From contig NZ_SSBI01000032.1 of assembly GCF_004795015.1 (NCBI RefSeq), positions 1 to 64,000 of the forward strand: a DNA stretch of 64,000 nt, written 5' to 3'. Numbering within the stretch: position 1 is the first letter of the stretch; every line of letters starts with the position of its first letter. Below are positions 24,369-32,541 of this stretch, one piece after another. A program made the position numbers and the translations under genes. Under the pieces are notes generated by a model. That model was not told where the DNA came from. It did no database searches and saw nothing but the letters and a program-made list of their open reading frames with translations. Origin of the DNA: Streptomyces sp. A1277 (lineage in GTDB: Bacteria; Actinomycetota; Actinomycetes; Streptomycetales; Streptomycetaceae).

Positions 24369-24598
24369 CGCGCGACGAGCACCCTGAGCGCACGTGGCCC
24401 TCACCCTGGTCCATCGCGGGGGTGCTGCGGTGCCCGTGCGTGCGGCGGAAGCCCTCTACGCCCAGGGCCTGTCCGGGGGGCACGTGAGGGTGCGGGCGCA
24501 GGGCCCGTGCCCTCACGGCGCCGAGTGCGGTGTGCGGTGAACGCTTCCGCCCGGCGCCGGGCGGTCGCGGGCTCCGCGCAGGCTGGACACGGCGGCCC

Positions 24599-25630
24599 TC
24601 ACGACGAGTCGCGGACCACCAGTTCCGTGGGGAGCACGATCTGCGGGCGGTCCGCGTTCTCGCCGGCGATCGTGTCGAGCAGGACCCTGGTCATGGTGCG
24701 GCCCATCTCCTCGATCGGCTGGCGCACGCTGGTGAGGGCGGGGTCCATGTGGCGGGCCACGGCGGAGTCGTCGAAGCCGATGAGGGCGACGTCGTCGGGG
24801 ATGCGGCGGCCGGCCTCGCGCAGGACCTGGCGGGCGCCGGCGGCCATGACGTCGGACGCGGCGAAGACGGCGTCCACGTCGGGGCGGCGGGCGAGCAGGT
24901 CGCGCATGGCCTGGACGCCGCCCTCCTCGGAGAAGTCGGCGGGGGCGATCAGCCGCTCGTCGGGTTCCAGGCCGGCCTCGCGAACGGCCTGGCGGTAGCC
25001 GTCCAGGCGGCGCTGGGAGGCGTAGACGTCGAGCCGGCCGGTGATGGTGGCGATGGTGCGGCGGCCGCGCGAGACGAGGTGCTCCACCGCGCCGCGGGCC
25101 CCCTCGAAGTTGTCCGAGTCGACCGAGGAGAGCGGTTCGGCGGCGGATCTGCGGCCGTTCATCACGGCGGGCATGCCGAGCTGTTCGAGCAGGTCGGGCA
25201 GCGGGTCGTCGGCGTGCACGGAGACCAGCAGCACGCCGTCCACGCGGTGCGCGGTGAGGTACTGGGCGAGCCTGCGGCGCTCCCGGTCGCTGCCGACGAG
25301 GGTGAGCAGCAGCTGCATCTCCGTGTCGGCCAGGGCGGCGCCGACCCCGCGCACGATGTCGGAGAAGTAGGGCTCCGCGAAGAAGCGGCTCTCCGACTCG
25401 GGTACGACGAGCGCGATGGCGTCCGTGCGGTTGCCGGCCAGGGCGCGGGCCGCGCGGTTGGGTACGTAGCCCAGCTCGGCGACGGCGGCCTCCACCGCCT
25501 CCCGGGTGTGGGCGCTGACCCGGGGCGATCCGTTGATGACGCGTGAGGCCGTGCCCCGGCCCACCCCCGCCCGTGCCGCGACCTCTTCGAGCGTGGGCCG
25601 GCCCCCGCTCCGTACTCGCGCTGCCGTCAT
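24599..25630 (-). CDS. cebR: LacI-family repressor CebR (cellobiose/cellotriose sensor)
   Basis: 343 residues. N-terminal LacI helix-turn-helix PTLEEVAARAGVGRGTASRVING, then a periplasmic-binding-like effector domain (ALVVPESESRFFAEPYFSDI). It matches Streptomyces CebR, which represses cellulose-utilisation genes and is released by cellobiose or cellotriose. The binding site known for CebR, TGGGAGCGCTCCCA, occurs three times in this locus. One is 114 bp upstream of cebR, so it is probably autoregulated. It is separated from bglC by a terminator, hence its own transcript. Confidence 0.95.
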   Translation of the reverse strand: MTAARVRSGGRPTLEEVAARAGVGRGTASRVINGSPRVSAHTREAVEAAVAELGYVPNRAARALAGNRTDAIALVVPESESRFFAEPYFSDIVRGVGAALADTEMQLLLTLVGSDRERRRLAQYLTAHRVDGVLLVSVHADDPLPDLLEQLGMPAVMNGRRSAAEPLSSVDSDNFEGARGAVEHLVSRGRRTIATITGRLDVYASQRRLDGYRQAVREAGLEPDERLIAPADFSEEGGVQAMRDLLARRPDVDAVFAASDVMAAGARQVLREAGRRIPDDVALIGFDDSAVARHMDPALTSVRQPIEEMGRTMTRVLLDTIAGENADRPQIVLPTELVVRDSS

Positions 25631-25743
25631 GGCTGCCTCCCGTTCGCGGTCAATTTCTCACAGTCGGATAACCAAACCAAGTCCTGGTGTTGGTTCCCTT
25701 GACACTCTGCGGGACCGGTCGGCCGCTCCCCCGCTCCGTTCCG

Positions 25744-25757
25744 TGGGAGCGCTCCCA
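25744..25757. promoter_or_regulatory. CebR box upstream of cebR
   Basis: A perfect TGGGAGCGCTCCCA, 114 bp upstream of the cebR start on the minus strand. Confidence 0.92.
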
Positions 25758-25824
25758 CTCTACGCGCGTGGTCAAGCGGGACGCACAGGCCGGGGCGCCG
25801 CGGACCGCTGATGGGGAGGAAACG

Positions 25825-25856
25825 GCTGAGACCCGGCACGGGTGCCGGGTCTCAGC
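25825..25856. terminator. Terminator between bglC and cebR
   Basis: GCTGAGACCCGGCAC / GTGCCGGGTCTCAGC, a 15-bp stem around GG, 43 bp past the bglC stop. It closes the ceb operon transcript before the cebR promoter. Confidence 0.85.
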
Positions 25857-25899
25857 GGGCCGGTACGGGTCAGGACGTACCGGAGAGGGAGGGGTGGTG

Positions 25900-27363
25900 T
25901 CAGGCGCGACCGTCCTGCGGGGGCAGGGCGTGGCGGCGGATCACGTCGGCGTACCAGTGGGCGCTGGCCTTCGGGATGCGGCGCTGGGAGGCGTAGTCCA
26001 CGTACACGGCACCGAACCGCTTCGAATAGCCGTACGCCCACTCGAAGTTGTCCATCAGCGACCAGAGGAAGTAGCCGCGCACGTCCGCGCCGTCGGCCAC
26101 CGCCCGCTGCACGGCGTCGAGGTGGCCGTGCAGGTAGGCGATGCGCTCGGGGTCCTGTACCCGGCCCTCGGGCGAGACGTAGTCGTCGAAGGCGGCGCCG
26201 TTCTCGGTGACCATCAGCGGGATGCCGGGGTGGTCCCGGGTGACGTCCATGAGGAGGTTGTAGAGCCCGTTGGGGTCGATCGACCAGTTCATGGCGGTGG
26301 TCGCCTTCCCCTCGGCGAGGTGGAAGGCGACGTGCTCGGAGCCGGGCCACGGCGAGTAGTCGCTCGCGCCGTGGCCGTCGTTGCGGGTGTCCCCGGTGCC
26401 CTCGGCGGGCGTGGAGACCAGGGTCGGCGTGTAGTAGTTGATGCCCAGGACGTCGACCGGGCGCGAGATGGCCTCCAGGTCGCCTTCCTGGACCAGCTTC
26501 GACCAGTCCACCAGGTGCGCGGTGTCGGTGAGCAGGTCCTCCGGGTAGGCGCCGTGCAGCATCGGGCCGGTGAAGACGCGGTTGCCGACCGCGTCGATGC
26601 GGCGGGCGGCGTCCACGTCCGCCGGGCTCGGCGTCAGCGGGCGCACCTGGTGGAGGTTGAGGGTGACCGAGGTCTGCGCGGTAGCGGGGAGTTGACCGCG
26701 CAGGACCTCGATCGCCCGGCCATGGGCGAGATTGAGGTGATGGGCCGCCCGCAGGGCGGAGGCGGGCTCGGTGCGGCCGGGGGCGTGCACCCCGGAGCCG
26801 TAGCCGAGGAAGGCCGAGCACCACGGCTCGTTGAAGGTGGTCCACGTGCCGACGCGGTCGCCGAGGGCGCCCGCCATGATCGCGGTGTAGTCCGCGAACC
26901 GCTCGGCGGTGGCGCGCTCGGGCCAGCCGCCCGCGTCCTCCAGCTCCTGGGGCAGGTCCCAGTGGTAGAGGGTGGCGACGGGCGTGATGCCGGCCTCCAG
27001 CAGCTCGTCGACGAGCTTGCGGTAGAAGTCCAGGCCGCGCTCGACCGCGGGGCCGCGGCCGGTGGGCTGGACCCGGGACCAGGAGATGGAGAAGCGGTAC
27101 GCCTTCAGCCCCAGCTGCTTCATCAGGGCCACGTCGTCGCGGTAGCGGTGGTAGTGGTCGGCGGCGATGTCGCCGGTGTCGCCGTTGCGGACCTTGCCGG
27201 GGGTGCGGCTGAAGGTGTCCCAGATGGAGGGCGTGCGCCCGTCCTCGGCGGCGGCCCCCTCGACCTGGTAGGCGGCGGTGGCCGCTCCCCAGAGGAAGCC
27301 CGTCGGGAACTTCGTGGTCTCGGGCGCCGGCTTCGGTGCGGTGTCGGGTCGTACAGCAGTCAT
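25900..27363 (-). CDS. bglC: GH1 beta-glucosidase BglC
   Basis: 487 residues, no signal peptide, so intracellular. It hydrolyses imported cellobiose/cellotriose to glucose. GH1 landmarks: FLWGAATAAYQVEGA at the N-terminus, acid/base glutamate in TWTTFNEPW, nucleophile in MVTENGAA, and FLWSLMDNFEWAYGY. By consuming the CebR inducer it also sets the strength of induction. A CebR box begins 2 bp upstream of the start codon, so the repressor would sit on or beside the translation start. It follows cebG on the same strand after 124 bp. Confidence 0.95.
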   Translation of the reverse strand: MTAVRPDTAPKPAPETTKFPTGFLWGAATAAYQVEGAAAEDGRTPSIWDTFSRTPGKVRNGDTGDIAADHYHRYRDDVALMKQLGLKAYRFSISWSRVQPTGRGPAVERGLDFYRKLVDELLEAGITPVATLYHWDLPQELEDAGGWPERATAERFADYTAIMAGALGDRVGTWTTFNEPWCSAFLGYGSGVHAPGRTEPASALRAAHHLNLAHGRAIEVLRGQLPATAQTSVTLNLHQVRPLTPSPADVDAARRIDAVGNRVFTGPMLHGAYPEDLLTDTAHLVDWSKLVQEGDLEAISRPVDVLGINYYTPTLVSTPAEGTGDTRNDGHGASDYSPWPGSEHVAFHLAEGKATTAMNWSIDPNGLYNLLMDVTRDHPGIPLMVTENGAAFDDYVSPEGRVQDPERIAYLHGHLDAVQRAVADGADVRGYFLWSLMDNFEWAYGYSKRFGAVYVDYASQRRIPKASAHWYADVIRRHALPPQDGRA

Positions 27364-27364
27364 G

Positions 27365-27378
27365 CGGGAGCGCTCCCA
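27365..27378. promoter_or_regulatory. CebR box at the bglC start
   Basis: CGGGAGCGCTCCCA, one mismatch to the CebR consensus, immediately before the bglC ATG (minus strand). Such a placement can block transcription into the gene independently of the upstream operon. Confidence 0.88.
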
Positions 27379-27487
27379 GGAAGTGACGGACAGGGGCCTG
27401 ACAGGGTGGGGCTCCGGAGCCCGTACGGTCCGCGGTGCGGGCGAGGACCGTACGGGGCGTCCGGGACGGTGAAGAGGCGGGCGGGGG

Positions 27488-28408
27488 TCAGCCCTTGACG
27501 GCGCCGGACATGATCCCGCCGACGATCTGCTTGCCGAAGACGACGAACACCACGAGCAGCGGCAGGGTGCTGATCAGCGCGCCGGCCATCACGATGCTCG
27601 TGTCGGGCGTGTAGGAGGCGCTCAGCTGGCCGAGGGCCACCTGAAGGGTGGGGTTCTGCTGGTTCAGGGCGAGGTAGGGCCAGAAGAAGTCGTTCCACGC
27701 CTGGACGAAGGTGAGCATGCCGAGCACCATCATCGCGGGGCGGGCCACCGGCAGCACCACGCTCAGCACGATGCGGAAGTTGTTCGCGCCGTCGATCTTG
27801 GCGGCCTCGATCAGCTCGTACGGCAGTGCCTCGCTCAGGTACTGGCGCATGAAGAACACGCCGAAGGCGCTCACCAGGGTCGGGAAGATCACCGACTCCA
27901 GGTTCCCGCCCCAGCCGAGGTCGGCCATCATCATGAACAGCGGGACGACGCTGAGCTGCGGCGGGATCGTCAGGGTCAGGATGACGCCGGTCATCAGGGC
28001 ACCGCGGCCGCGGAAGCGCATCTTGGCGAAGGCGTAGCCGGCCAGGGTGCAGAAGAAGAGCGTCGCCGCCGTGATGCAGCCGGCCACGATGATGCTGTTG
28101 ACGATCGCCTTGCCCAGGTGGGCCTGGGTCCAGGCGGCGTCGAGGTTGTGGAAGAGCCGGCCACCCGGCAGGAACGGCGGGGTGGTGGCCAGCACTTCGT
28201 CCTGGGTGTGGGACGCGGCCACCAGGGTCCAGTACAGCGGCAGCAGCGAGCCGATGCCGACGACGGTCAGGGCGATGTAGGCGAACGGGCCGCCCTTCAG
28301 CTGCTGGCCGGCGCCGGGCTTGAAACGGCTCGGGCGCTTCGCCGCGCGGTGGGCGGAACGTACTGGGAGGCCGAGCTCCGGAGCTTTGGTGGGGCTGGTC
28401 ATGGTCAT
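27488..28408 (-). CDS. cebG: Cellobiose/cellotriose ABC permease CebG
   Basis: 306 residues, six transmembrane helices of the MalG type. The EAA loop is ELIEAAKIDGANNFRIVLSVVLPVARP, which contacts the ATPase (MsiK in Streptomyces, encoded elsewhere). It starts at ATGACCATG 16 bp after cebF. No ATPase gene is in the cluster, as is normal for ceb loci. Confidence 0.93.
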   Translation of the reverse strand: MTMTSPTKAPELGLPVRSAHRAAKRPSRFKPGAGQQLKGGPFAYIALTVVGIGSLLPLYWTLVAASHTQDEVLATTPPFLPGGRLFHNLDAAWTQAHLGKAIVNSIIVAGCITAATLFFCTLAGYAFAKMRFRGRGALMTGVILTLTIPPQLSVVPLFMMMADLGWGGNLESVIFPTLVSAFGVFFMRQYLSEALPYELIEAAKIDGANNFRIVLSVVLPVARPAMMVLGMLTFVQAWNDFFWPYLALNQQNPTLQVALGQLSASYTPDTSIVMAGALISTLPLLVVFVVFGKQIVGGIMSGAVKG

Positions 28409-28424
28409 TGGATATCGCTCCCGG

Positions 28425-29423
28425 TCAGACCGCGGATTTGCGTACGAAGCGGCCGATGAGCCAGTTGACCGCGGCGATGATCAGCAGGAGGGCGAGCATC
28501 GCCCAGGCCACTGCGGCGGCCGGGCCGAGATGCTGCAGGTTCCAGCCGTAGTTGTAGAGGTAGACGCTGAGGGTCTCGTACTGATTCTCGTTGCCGCCGG
28601 TCGCGCCGAGCGTGCCGCCCTCCAGCAGCAGGGGCTCACCGAACAGCTGCATGGAACCGATGGTCGAGATGACGATCGTGAAGAGGATCGTGGGCCGCAG
28701 CGAGGGGATGGTCACCTTGCGGAACTGCTGCCAGCGCGAGGCACCGTCGAGCGAGGCCGCCTCGTACAGGTCGGACGGGACCGCCTGCATCGCGGCCAGG
28801 TAGATCAGGGTGTTGTAGCCGGTCCAGCGCCAGATCACGATGACCGAGATGGCGATCTTGGACGTCCAGTGGCCGTTGGCCCAGTTGGTGTCGCCGAGGC
28901 CGACGAAGTGCAGCGCCCAGTTCAGCAGACCGCCGTCGGCCCGGAAGACCAGGGCGAAGACGAGCGCCGCGGAGGCCACCGAGGTGGCGTACGGGGTGAG
29001 GATGATCGTCCGCCAGAAGGTGCTGGCGCGCAGCTTGTAGTTCAGCAGATGCGCCAGGCCCAGCGCGACGAGCAGCTGCGGAACCGTCGACATGACACCG
29101 ATCAGGAAGGTGTTGCTGACGGCCGTCCAGAACTCGGAGTCGTGCAGGATCCTGTCGAAGTTCTCCCAGCCGACCCACTCCATCTGGTCCATGCCGGTCA
29201 TCTCGACCCGGTGCAGGGCGATCCAGCCGGTGTAGATCAGCGGGTAGAGCCCGAAGGCGCCGAAGATGAGGAAGAACGGGGCGATGTAGGCGTACGGCGA
29301 CGCCTTGTCGTCGAACCGCCAGAGCCGGCTCCGCCACGTCTGCCGGCGGGTGCTCACCGGTTTGCGCTGGGAGCCGCGGGGTGGCGGCGCGTATGCGTCC
29401 CGGGTGGGAGTCGAGGTGGCCAC
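28425..29423 (-). CDS. cebF: Cellobiose/cellotriose ABC permease CebF
   Basis: 332 residues, MalF-type permease with about six helices after a 45-residue cytoplasmic N-terminus. The EAA motif is YEAASLDGASRWQQFRKVTIP. It starts at GTG. It is separated from cebE by 246 bp that contain a strong hairpin, and from cebG by 16 bp. Confidence 0.93.
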   Translation of the reverse strand: MATSTPTRDAYAPPPRGSQRKPVSTRRQTWRSRLWRFDDKASPYAYIAPFFLIFGAFGLYPLIYTGWIALHRVEMTGMDQMEWVGWENFDRILHDSEFWTAVSNTFLIGVMSTVPQLLVALGLAHLLNYKLRASTFWRTIILTPYATSVASAALVFALVFRADGGLLNWALHFVGLGDTNWANGHWTSKIAISVIVIWRWTGYNTLIYLAAMQAVPSDLYEAASLDGASRWQQFRKVTIPSLRPTILFTIVISTIGSMQLFGEPLLLEGGTLGATGGNENQYETLSVYLYNYGWNLQHLGPAAAVAWAMLALLLIIAAVNWLIGRFVRKSAV

Positions 29424-29634
29424 GAGCGGGAGTCCTTCCCTGGATTGCTTGAGTTACCCGGGTACGGGGCATGGGCCGAAGGCGTGCGCGGTGGGCTTCC
29501 ACGGGGCGGCCGGGAAGGTACCCGGTCGCCCCGTGCAAGCCCGCCGGAACGGCACGGGCCACCCCGCGGGCGGGGGGTGTCCGTCGATCGGACCCGGCCC
29601 TGATCGACAGGACGCCCCCTGGGGACACGCAGGT

Positions 29635-29658
29635 GCGGGCGGCCCTGGGGCCGCCCGC
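29635..29658 (-). terminator. Hairpin after cebE (attenuating or stabilising)
   Basis: GCGGGCGGCC / GGCCGCCCGC with loop CTGG, 11 bp past the cebE stop and before cebF. In binding-protein operons such hairpins protect the receptor mRNA and limit read-through, giving more receptor than permease. Confidence 0.75.
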
Positions 29659-29669
29659 CGCTGCGACGG

Positions 29670-30998
29670 TCAGCCGATCACCTTGTCGATCGACTTGGTC
29701 GCCGCCTCCCACGCCTTGTCGGGCTTGGTGCCGCGCTGCTCCATGTTGTTGATCTGGGTGGAGATGGTGTCCTTGATCGAGGCGTCCTTCGGGCCGAGCA
29801 CCGTCTCGGGGATGGACTTGGCCTCGTCGGCGTAGATCTGGCCGATCGGCGCGTCGTTGAAGTACGGCAGGGTGGCGTTCTTCACGTCCGGCAGGTCGTA
29901 CGCGCCCTTGTTGGACGGGAAGACACCGATCGCCTTGAAGACGGCGGCCTGCTGCTCGGGGGCGGTCAGCCACTTGACGAGCTCGCCGGCCTCCTTGACG
30001 TGCTTGCCGGCCGTCGGGACGCCGAGGAACGAACCGCCCCAGTTGGCGGCGGTCTCACCGGGGGCGGTGGTGATGTCCCACTTGCCCTTGTTGCCGTCAC
30101 CGGCGTTCACCGAGATCTGGCCGGCCATCCAGGCGGGGCAGGCCACCGTGGCGATGGTGCCCTTGCGCAGAGCGGCCGCCCACGGGTCGCTGAACTGGGC
30201 GAGGCCCTGGGTCAGCTTCTTGTCCGCGGCCTCGGCCGCGAGGTTCCAGCCCTGCTTGACGCTGGGGCTGTCCTTGTAGATCGGCTTGCCGCTCGCGTCG
30301 TAGTACTGCTCCGCGTTCGAGCTGACGACGGCGTTGTACATGGCGCTGGCGGAGTCCATGTAGAAGGTGCCCGCCGGGGCCTTCTTCTTGTACTCCTCAC
30401 CGAGCTTGAGGTAGTCCTCCCAGCCCCCGGAGATCTTGGCCGCGACCTCCTTGCGGTCGGTCGGCAGGCCGGCCTTCTTGAAGAGATCGGTGTTGTAGCA
30501 GAGCGACATCGGGCCGATGTCGGTACCCGCGCCGATCACCTTGCCGTCCTTGGTGGTGGCCTGCTTCTCCTTCCAGGACACCCACTCGTTGACGTCGATG
30601 ACCTTGCTCAGGTCGGCGAACTGGTCCGCCTTCGTGTCGACGAGCTCCTTGATGCGCCCGACCTCGAGACCCTGGACGTCGGCGAGGCCGCTGCCCGAGT
30701 TCAGCTGCTGGAGCAGCTTGGGGTAGTAGACCTTCTCATCGGCGGTCGTGTCCTCCTTGACCGTGATGTTCGGGTGCAGCTCGTGGTACTTCGCGAAGAG
30801 GCCGGCCTCCTTGTAGCCGAACTGGCCGAAGTCGGCGACGGTCAGCGTGATCTTCCCGTTCGCATCGGAGGACTCGTTCGACGAGTCGGAGTCGTCGCTG
30901 CTGCAGCCGGTCAGCAGCAGGGCCGAAGCGGTCAGGCCCGTGGTGGCCAGAACCGCGACTCTGCGGCTCCGGCCGGCGACGGTGCGGGTGATACGCAT
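29670..30998 (-). CDS. cebE: Cellobiose/cellotriose-binding lipoprotein CebE
   Basis: 442 residues. Lipoprotein signal with lipobox LLLTGC, followed by a Ser/Asp-rich spacer and a type 1 extracellular sugar-binding fold (ITLTVADFGQFGYKEAGLF; GLADVQGLEVGRIKELVD). The ATG at 30998 has AAGGAG 8 nt upstream; frames reaching further up lack family sequence. It is the first gene of cebEFG and lies 130 bp after a perfect CebR box. Confidence 0.94.
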   Translation of the reverse strand: MRITRTVAGRSRRVAVLATTGLTASALLLTGCSSDDSDSSNESSDANGKITLTVADFGQFGYKEAGLFAKYHELHPNITVKEDTTADEKVYYPKLLQQLNSGSGLADVQGLEVGRIKELVDTKADQFADLSKVIDVNEWVSWKEKQATTKDGKVIGAGTDIGPMSLCYNTDLFKKAGLPTDRKEVAAKISGGWEDYLKLGEEYKKKAPAGTFYMDSASAMYNAVVSSNAEQYYDASGKPIYKDSPSVKQGWNLAAEAADKKLTQGLAQFSDPWAAALRKGTIATVACPAWMAGQISVNAGDGNKGKWDITTAPGETAANWGGSFLGVPTAGKHVKEAGELVKWLTAPEQQAAVFKAIGVFPSNKGAYDLPDVKNATLPYFNDAPIGQIYADEAKSIPETVLGPKDASIKDTISTQINNMEQRGTKPDKAWEAATKSIDKVIG

Positions 30999-31127
30999 TC
31001 CACTACTCCTTGTTCCAGGGTGGGACTGGCTCACTGCGTGGCATACGCGCTGGTGAGTGCGGGTGCCGGATGGGTCAGGGGGGAGGACACGGGCAGTGCC
31101 GTTCACGCGAGAAATCCTCGTGCGATG

Positions 31128-31141
31128 TGGGAGCGCTCCCA
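31128..31141. promoter_or_regulatory. CebR box upstream of cebE
   Basis: A perfect TGGGAGCGCTCCCA, 130 bp upstream of the cebE start. Confidence 0.93.
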
Positions 31142-31610
31142 TGCGTCGATGTCGGAAGATTGCTGCCTGGGAGGGGTGGGTGTCAAGAGTTGAAGACGCT
31201 TCCGTTGCGCGAGCGTGTCCTGCAAGTCACGAGACCGTGTCCGGCCGAAGGCTTGCCAAAGCGGAACGCCCTCGGGTGCGGAAGCCGAGGTTCCCGAATT
31301 CCCGCAGGTGAGAGGCGTATTGGGGGTGGATCATGGAGTGGTGGCCGGGAGAAACCGGCGAGTGCGCCGGTTTCTCGGCATCCCCCGGAAACACTTTTCC
31401 GGACCCCCGAACCCCCCTGAGGGGCCCGCCGGGAAGTGAACGGGGCACCACGCGGTGGGGGCGCTTGAGCCCACTCACGCGTTCTTTGCCCGAACTCGAT
31501 GTCCGCATGGTGGCCGGAGCGGGGATTGCGGCGGTGGCCGGGACGAAGTCGGCGCGGCGGCCGGAACGAAGTCGGCACGGTGGCCGGAACGTTGCCCTAC
31601 GGATGAGCGG
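31142..31610. other. Intergenic region with a 23-bp tandem repeat
   Basis: 469 bp between cebE and the FadR-type regulator. The stretch 31531-31591 holds 2.6 copies of a 23-bp unit containing GGCCGGAACGAAGTCGGC. No convincing gene or other regulatory site was seen. Confidence 0.5.
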
Positions 31611-32315
31611 TCAGGCCGCACGCAGGCGGGCCAGGGTGCCCTCCAGCTCCTCCTGGGCCGCCCGTGCCGCCGACTCCGCGTCGCCCGAGACGACCGCCGC
31701 GACCAGCGCCCGGTGCCCCGCGTGGCCGTGCTGCGGGTCCTCCCGGCGCAGCCCGAGCAGCTCCACCAGGTCGATGAGCCCCTGCCGCAGCGCGGGCACG
31801 AACTCGGCGAACAGGTCGCTCAGCACCGGATTGTGCGCGGCCGCCACGACCGCCCGGTGCACGGCGATGTCCGCGTCCACGAAGCCGGCGTCGTCGGTCC
31901 CGGCGCCGGCGGCCAGGCGGGCGGTGAGCGCCGCGTCCAGGGCGGTCAGGTCCTCGTCGGTGCGGCGGTGCGCGGCCAGGCGGGCGGCCTGCACCTCGAT
32001 CAGCATGCGCACCTCGTAGACGTCGGTGACCGAGGCCCGCCGCAGCCGCACCGGCCAGTCCTCCACGGCGTGGTCGGCGACGACGAAGACACCGGCGCCC
32101 TGCCGGGAGCGGAGCAGGCCGAGCGTGGCGAGCGTACGCACCGCCTCACGGACCGTCGAGCGGCCCACGCCCAGCTCCCGGGCGAGAGTCGTCTCGCCCG
32201 GGAGCTTCGTGCCGACCGGCCAGTGCCCCTCGGTGATCCGCGTGCGCAGATGGCTGGTGGCCTGTTCGACGAGGGGACTGGGGCGGAGGGGGCCGAGCGG
32301 GGACACGTCGTTCAC
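31611..32315 (-). CDS. FadR-type (GntR/FCD) transcriptional regulator
   Basis: 234 residues. N-terminal winged helix (LPGETTLARELGVGRSTVREAVRTL), C-terminal all-helical FCD domain with the metal-ligand pattern DADIAVHRAVVAAAHN and HRALVAAVVSGD. FCD proteins sense carboxylic acids or amino acids. It starts at GTG and is divergent from the leucine leader/leuA across 45 bp, so it may act on that promoter, but leuA already has attenuation control and no palindrome is obvious. Effector unknown. Confidence 0.87.
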   Translation of the reverse strand: MNDVSPLGPLRPSPLVEQATSHLRTRITEGHWPVGTKLPGETTLARELGVGRSTVREAVRTLATLGLLRSRQGAGVFVVADHAVEDWPVRLRRASVTDVYEVRMLIEVQAARLAAHRRTDEDLTALDAALTARLAAGAGTDDAGFVDADIAVHRAVVAAAHNPVLSDLFAEFVPALRQGLIDLVELLGLRREDPQHGHAGHRALVAAVVSGDAESAARAAQEELEGTLARLRAA

Positions 32316-32323
32316 CTGTCAGG

Positions 32324-32353
32324 TTGTCTGAGGGGTTGCGTTCTGGTTACTGT
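32324..32353 (+). promoter_or_regulatory. Promoter of leuL-leuA
   Basis: TTGTCT (32324-32329), 18-bp spacer, TACTGT (32348-32353). The leader-peptide ATG follows seven bases after the -10, so the leader is read from a leaderless 5' end. Confidence 0.65.
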
Positions 32354-32360
32354 ACCGGCC

Positions 32361-32408
32361 ATGACGTACCGCGGTCTCCTTCTTCTCGGCTGCCGCGGCG
32401 GGGCCTGA
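32361..32408 (+). CDS. leuL: leu attenuator leader peptide
   Basis: A 15-codon frame, MTYRGLLLLGCRGGA, with four consecutive leucine codons (CTC CTT CTT CTC), two of them the CTT codon that is rare in this genome. It is followed 6 bp later by a GC hairpin and then leuA. This is the classic ribosome-mediated attenuation layout: with charged tRNA-Leu scarce, the ribosome stalls at the Leu run and the terminator fails. Leu leader peptides upstream of leuA are known in actinobacteria. Confidence 0.85.
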   Translation: MTYRGLLLLGCRGGA

Positions 32409-32414
32409 AGCGAT

Positions 32415-32437
32415 CGGCACCCCGCCGCGGGGTGCCG
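32415..32437 (+). terminator. leu attenuator hairpin
   Basis: CGGCACCCCG / CGGGGTGCCG with loop CCG, directly after leuL. It lacks a U-run, as usual here. A competing antiterminator probably uses the CCGCGGCGGGG stretch at the end of leuL (32392-32404), which can pair with the CCCCGCCGCGG segment of the hairpin. Confidence 0.78.
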
Positions 32438-32481
32438 TGCTGGGCCGGTCGCATCCGGCGATGCGAGAAGAGACACCGTTC

Positions 32482-32541
32482 ATGCCCGAGTTCATGCCCG
32501 AGTTCATGCCCGAGTTCATGCCCGAGTTCATGCCCGAGTTC
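32482..32541 (+). repeat. Five tandem copies of ATGCCCGAGTTC at the leuA start
   Basis: Exact 12-bp repeats begin at 32482, 32494, 32506, 32518 and 32530, followed by a degenerate copy (ATGTCCCAGTCC). Each copy offers an in-frame ATG and encodes MPEF. Confidence 0.97.

Noticed and set aside
32361..32437. Leucine or T-box riboswitch
   Set aside because: No T-box sequence or specifier loop is present; the Leu-codon leader peptide explains the hairpin.
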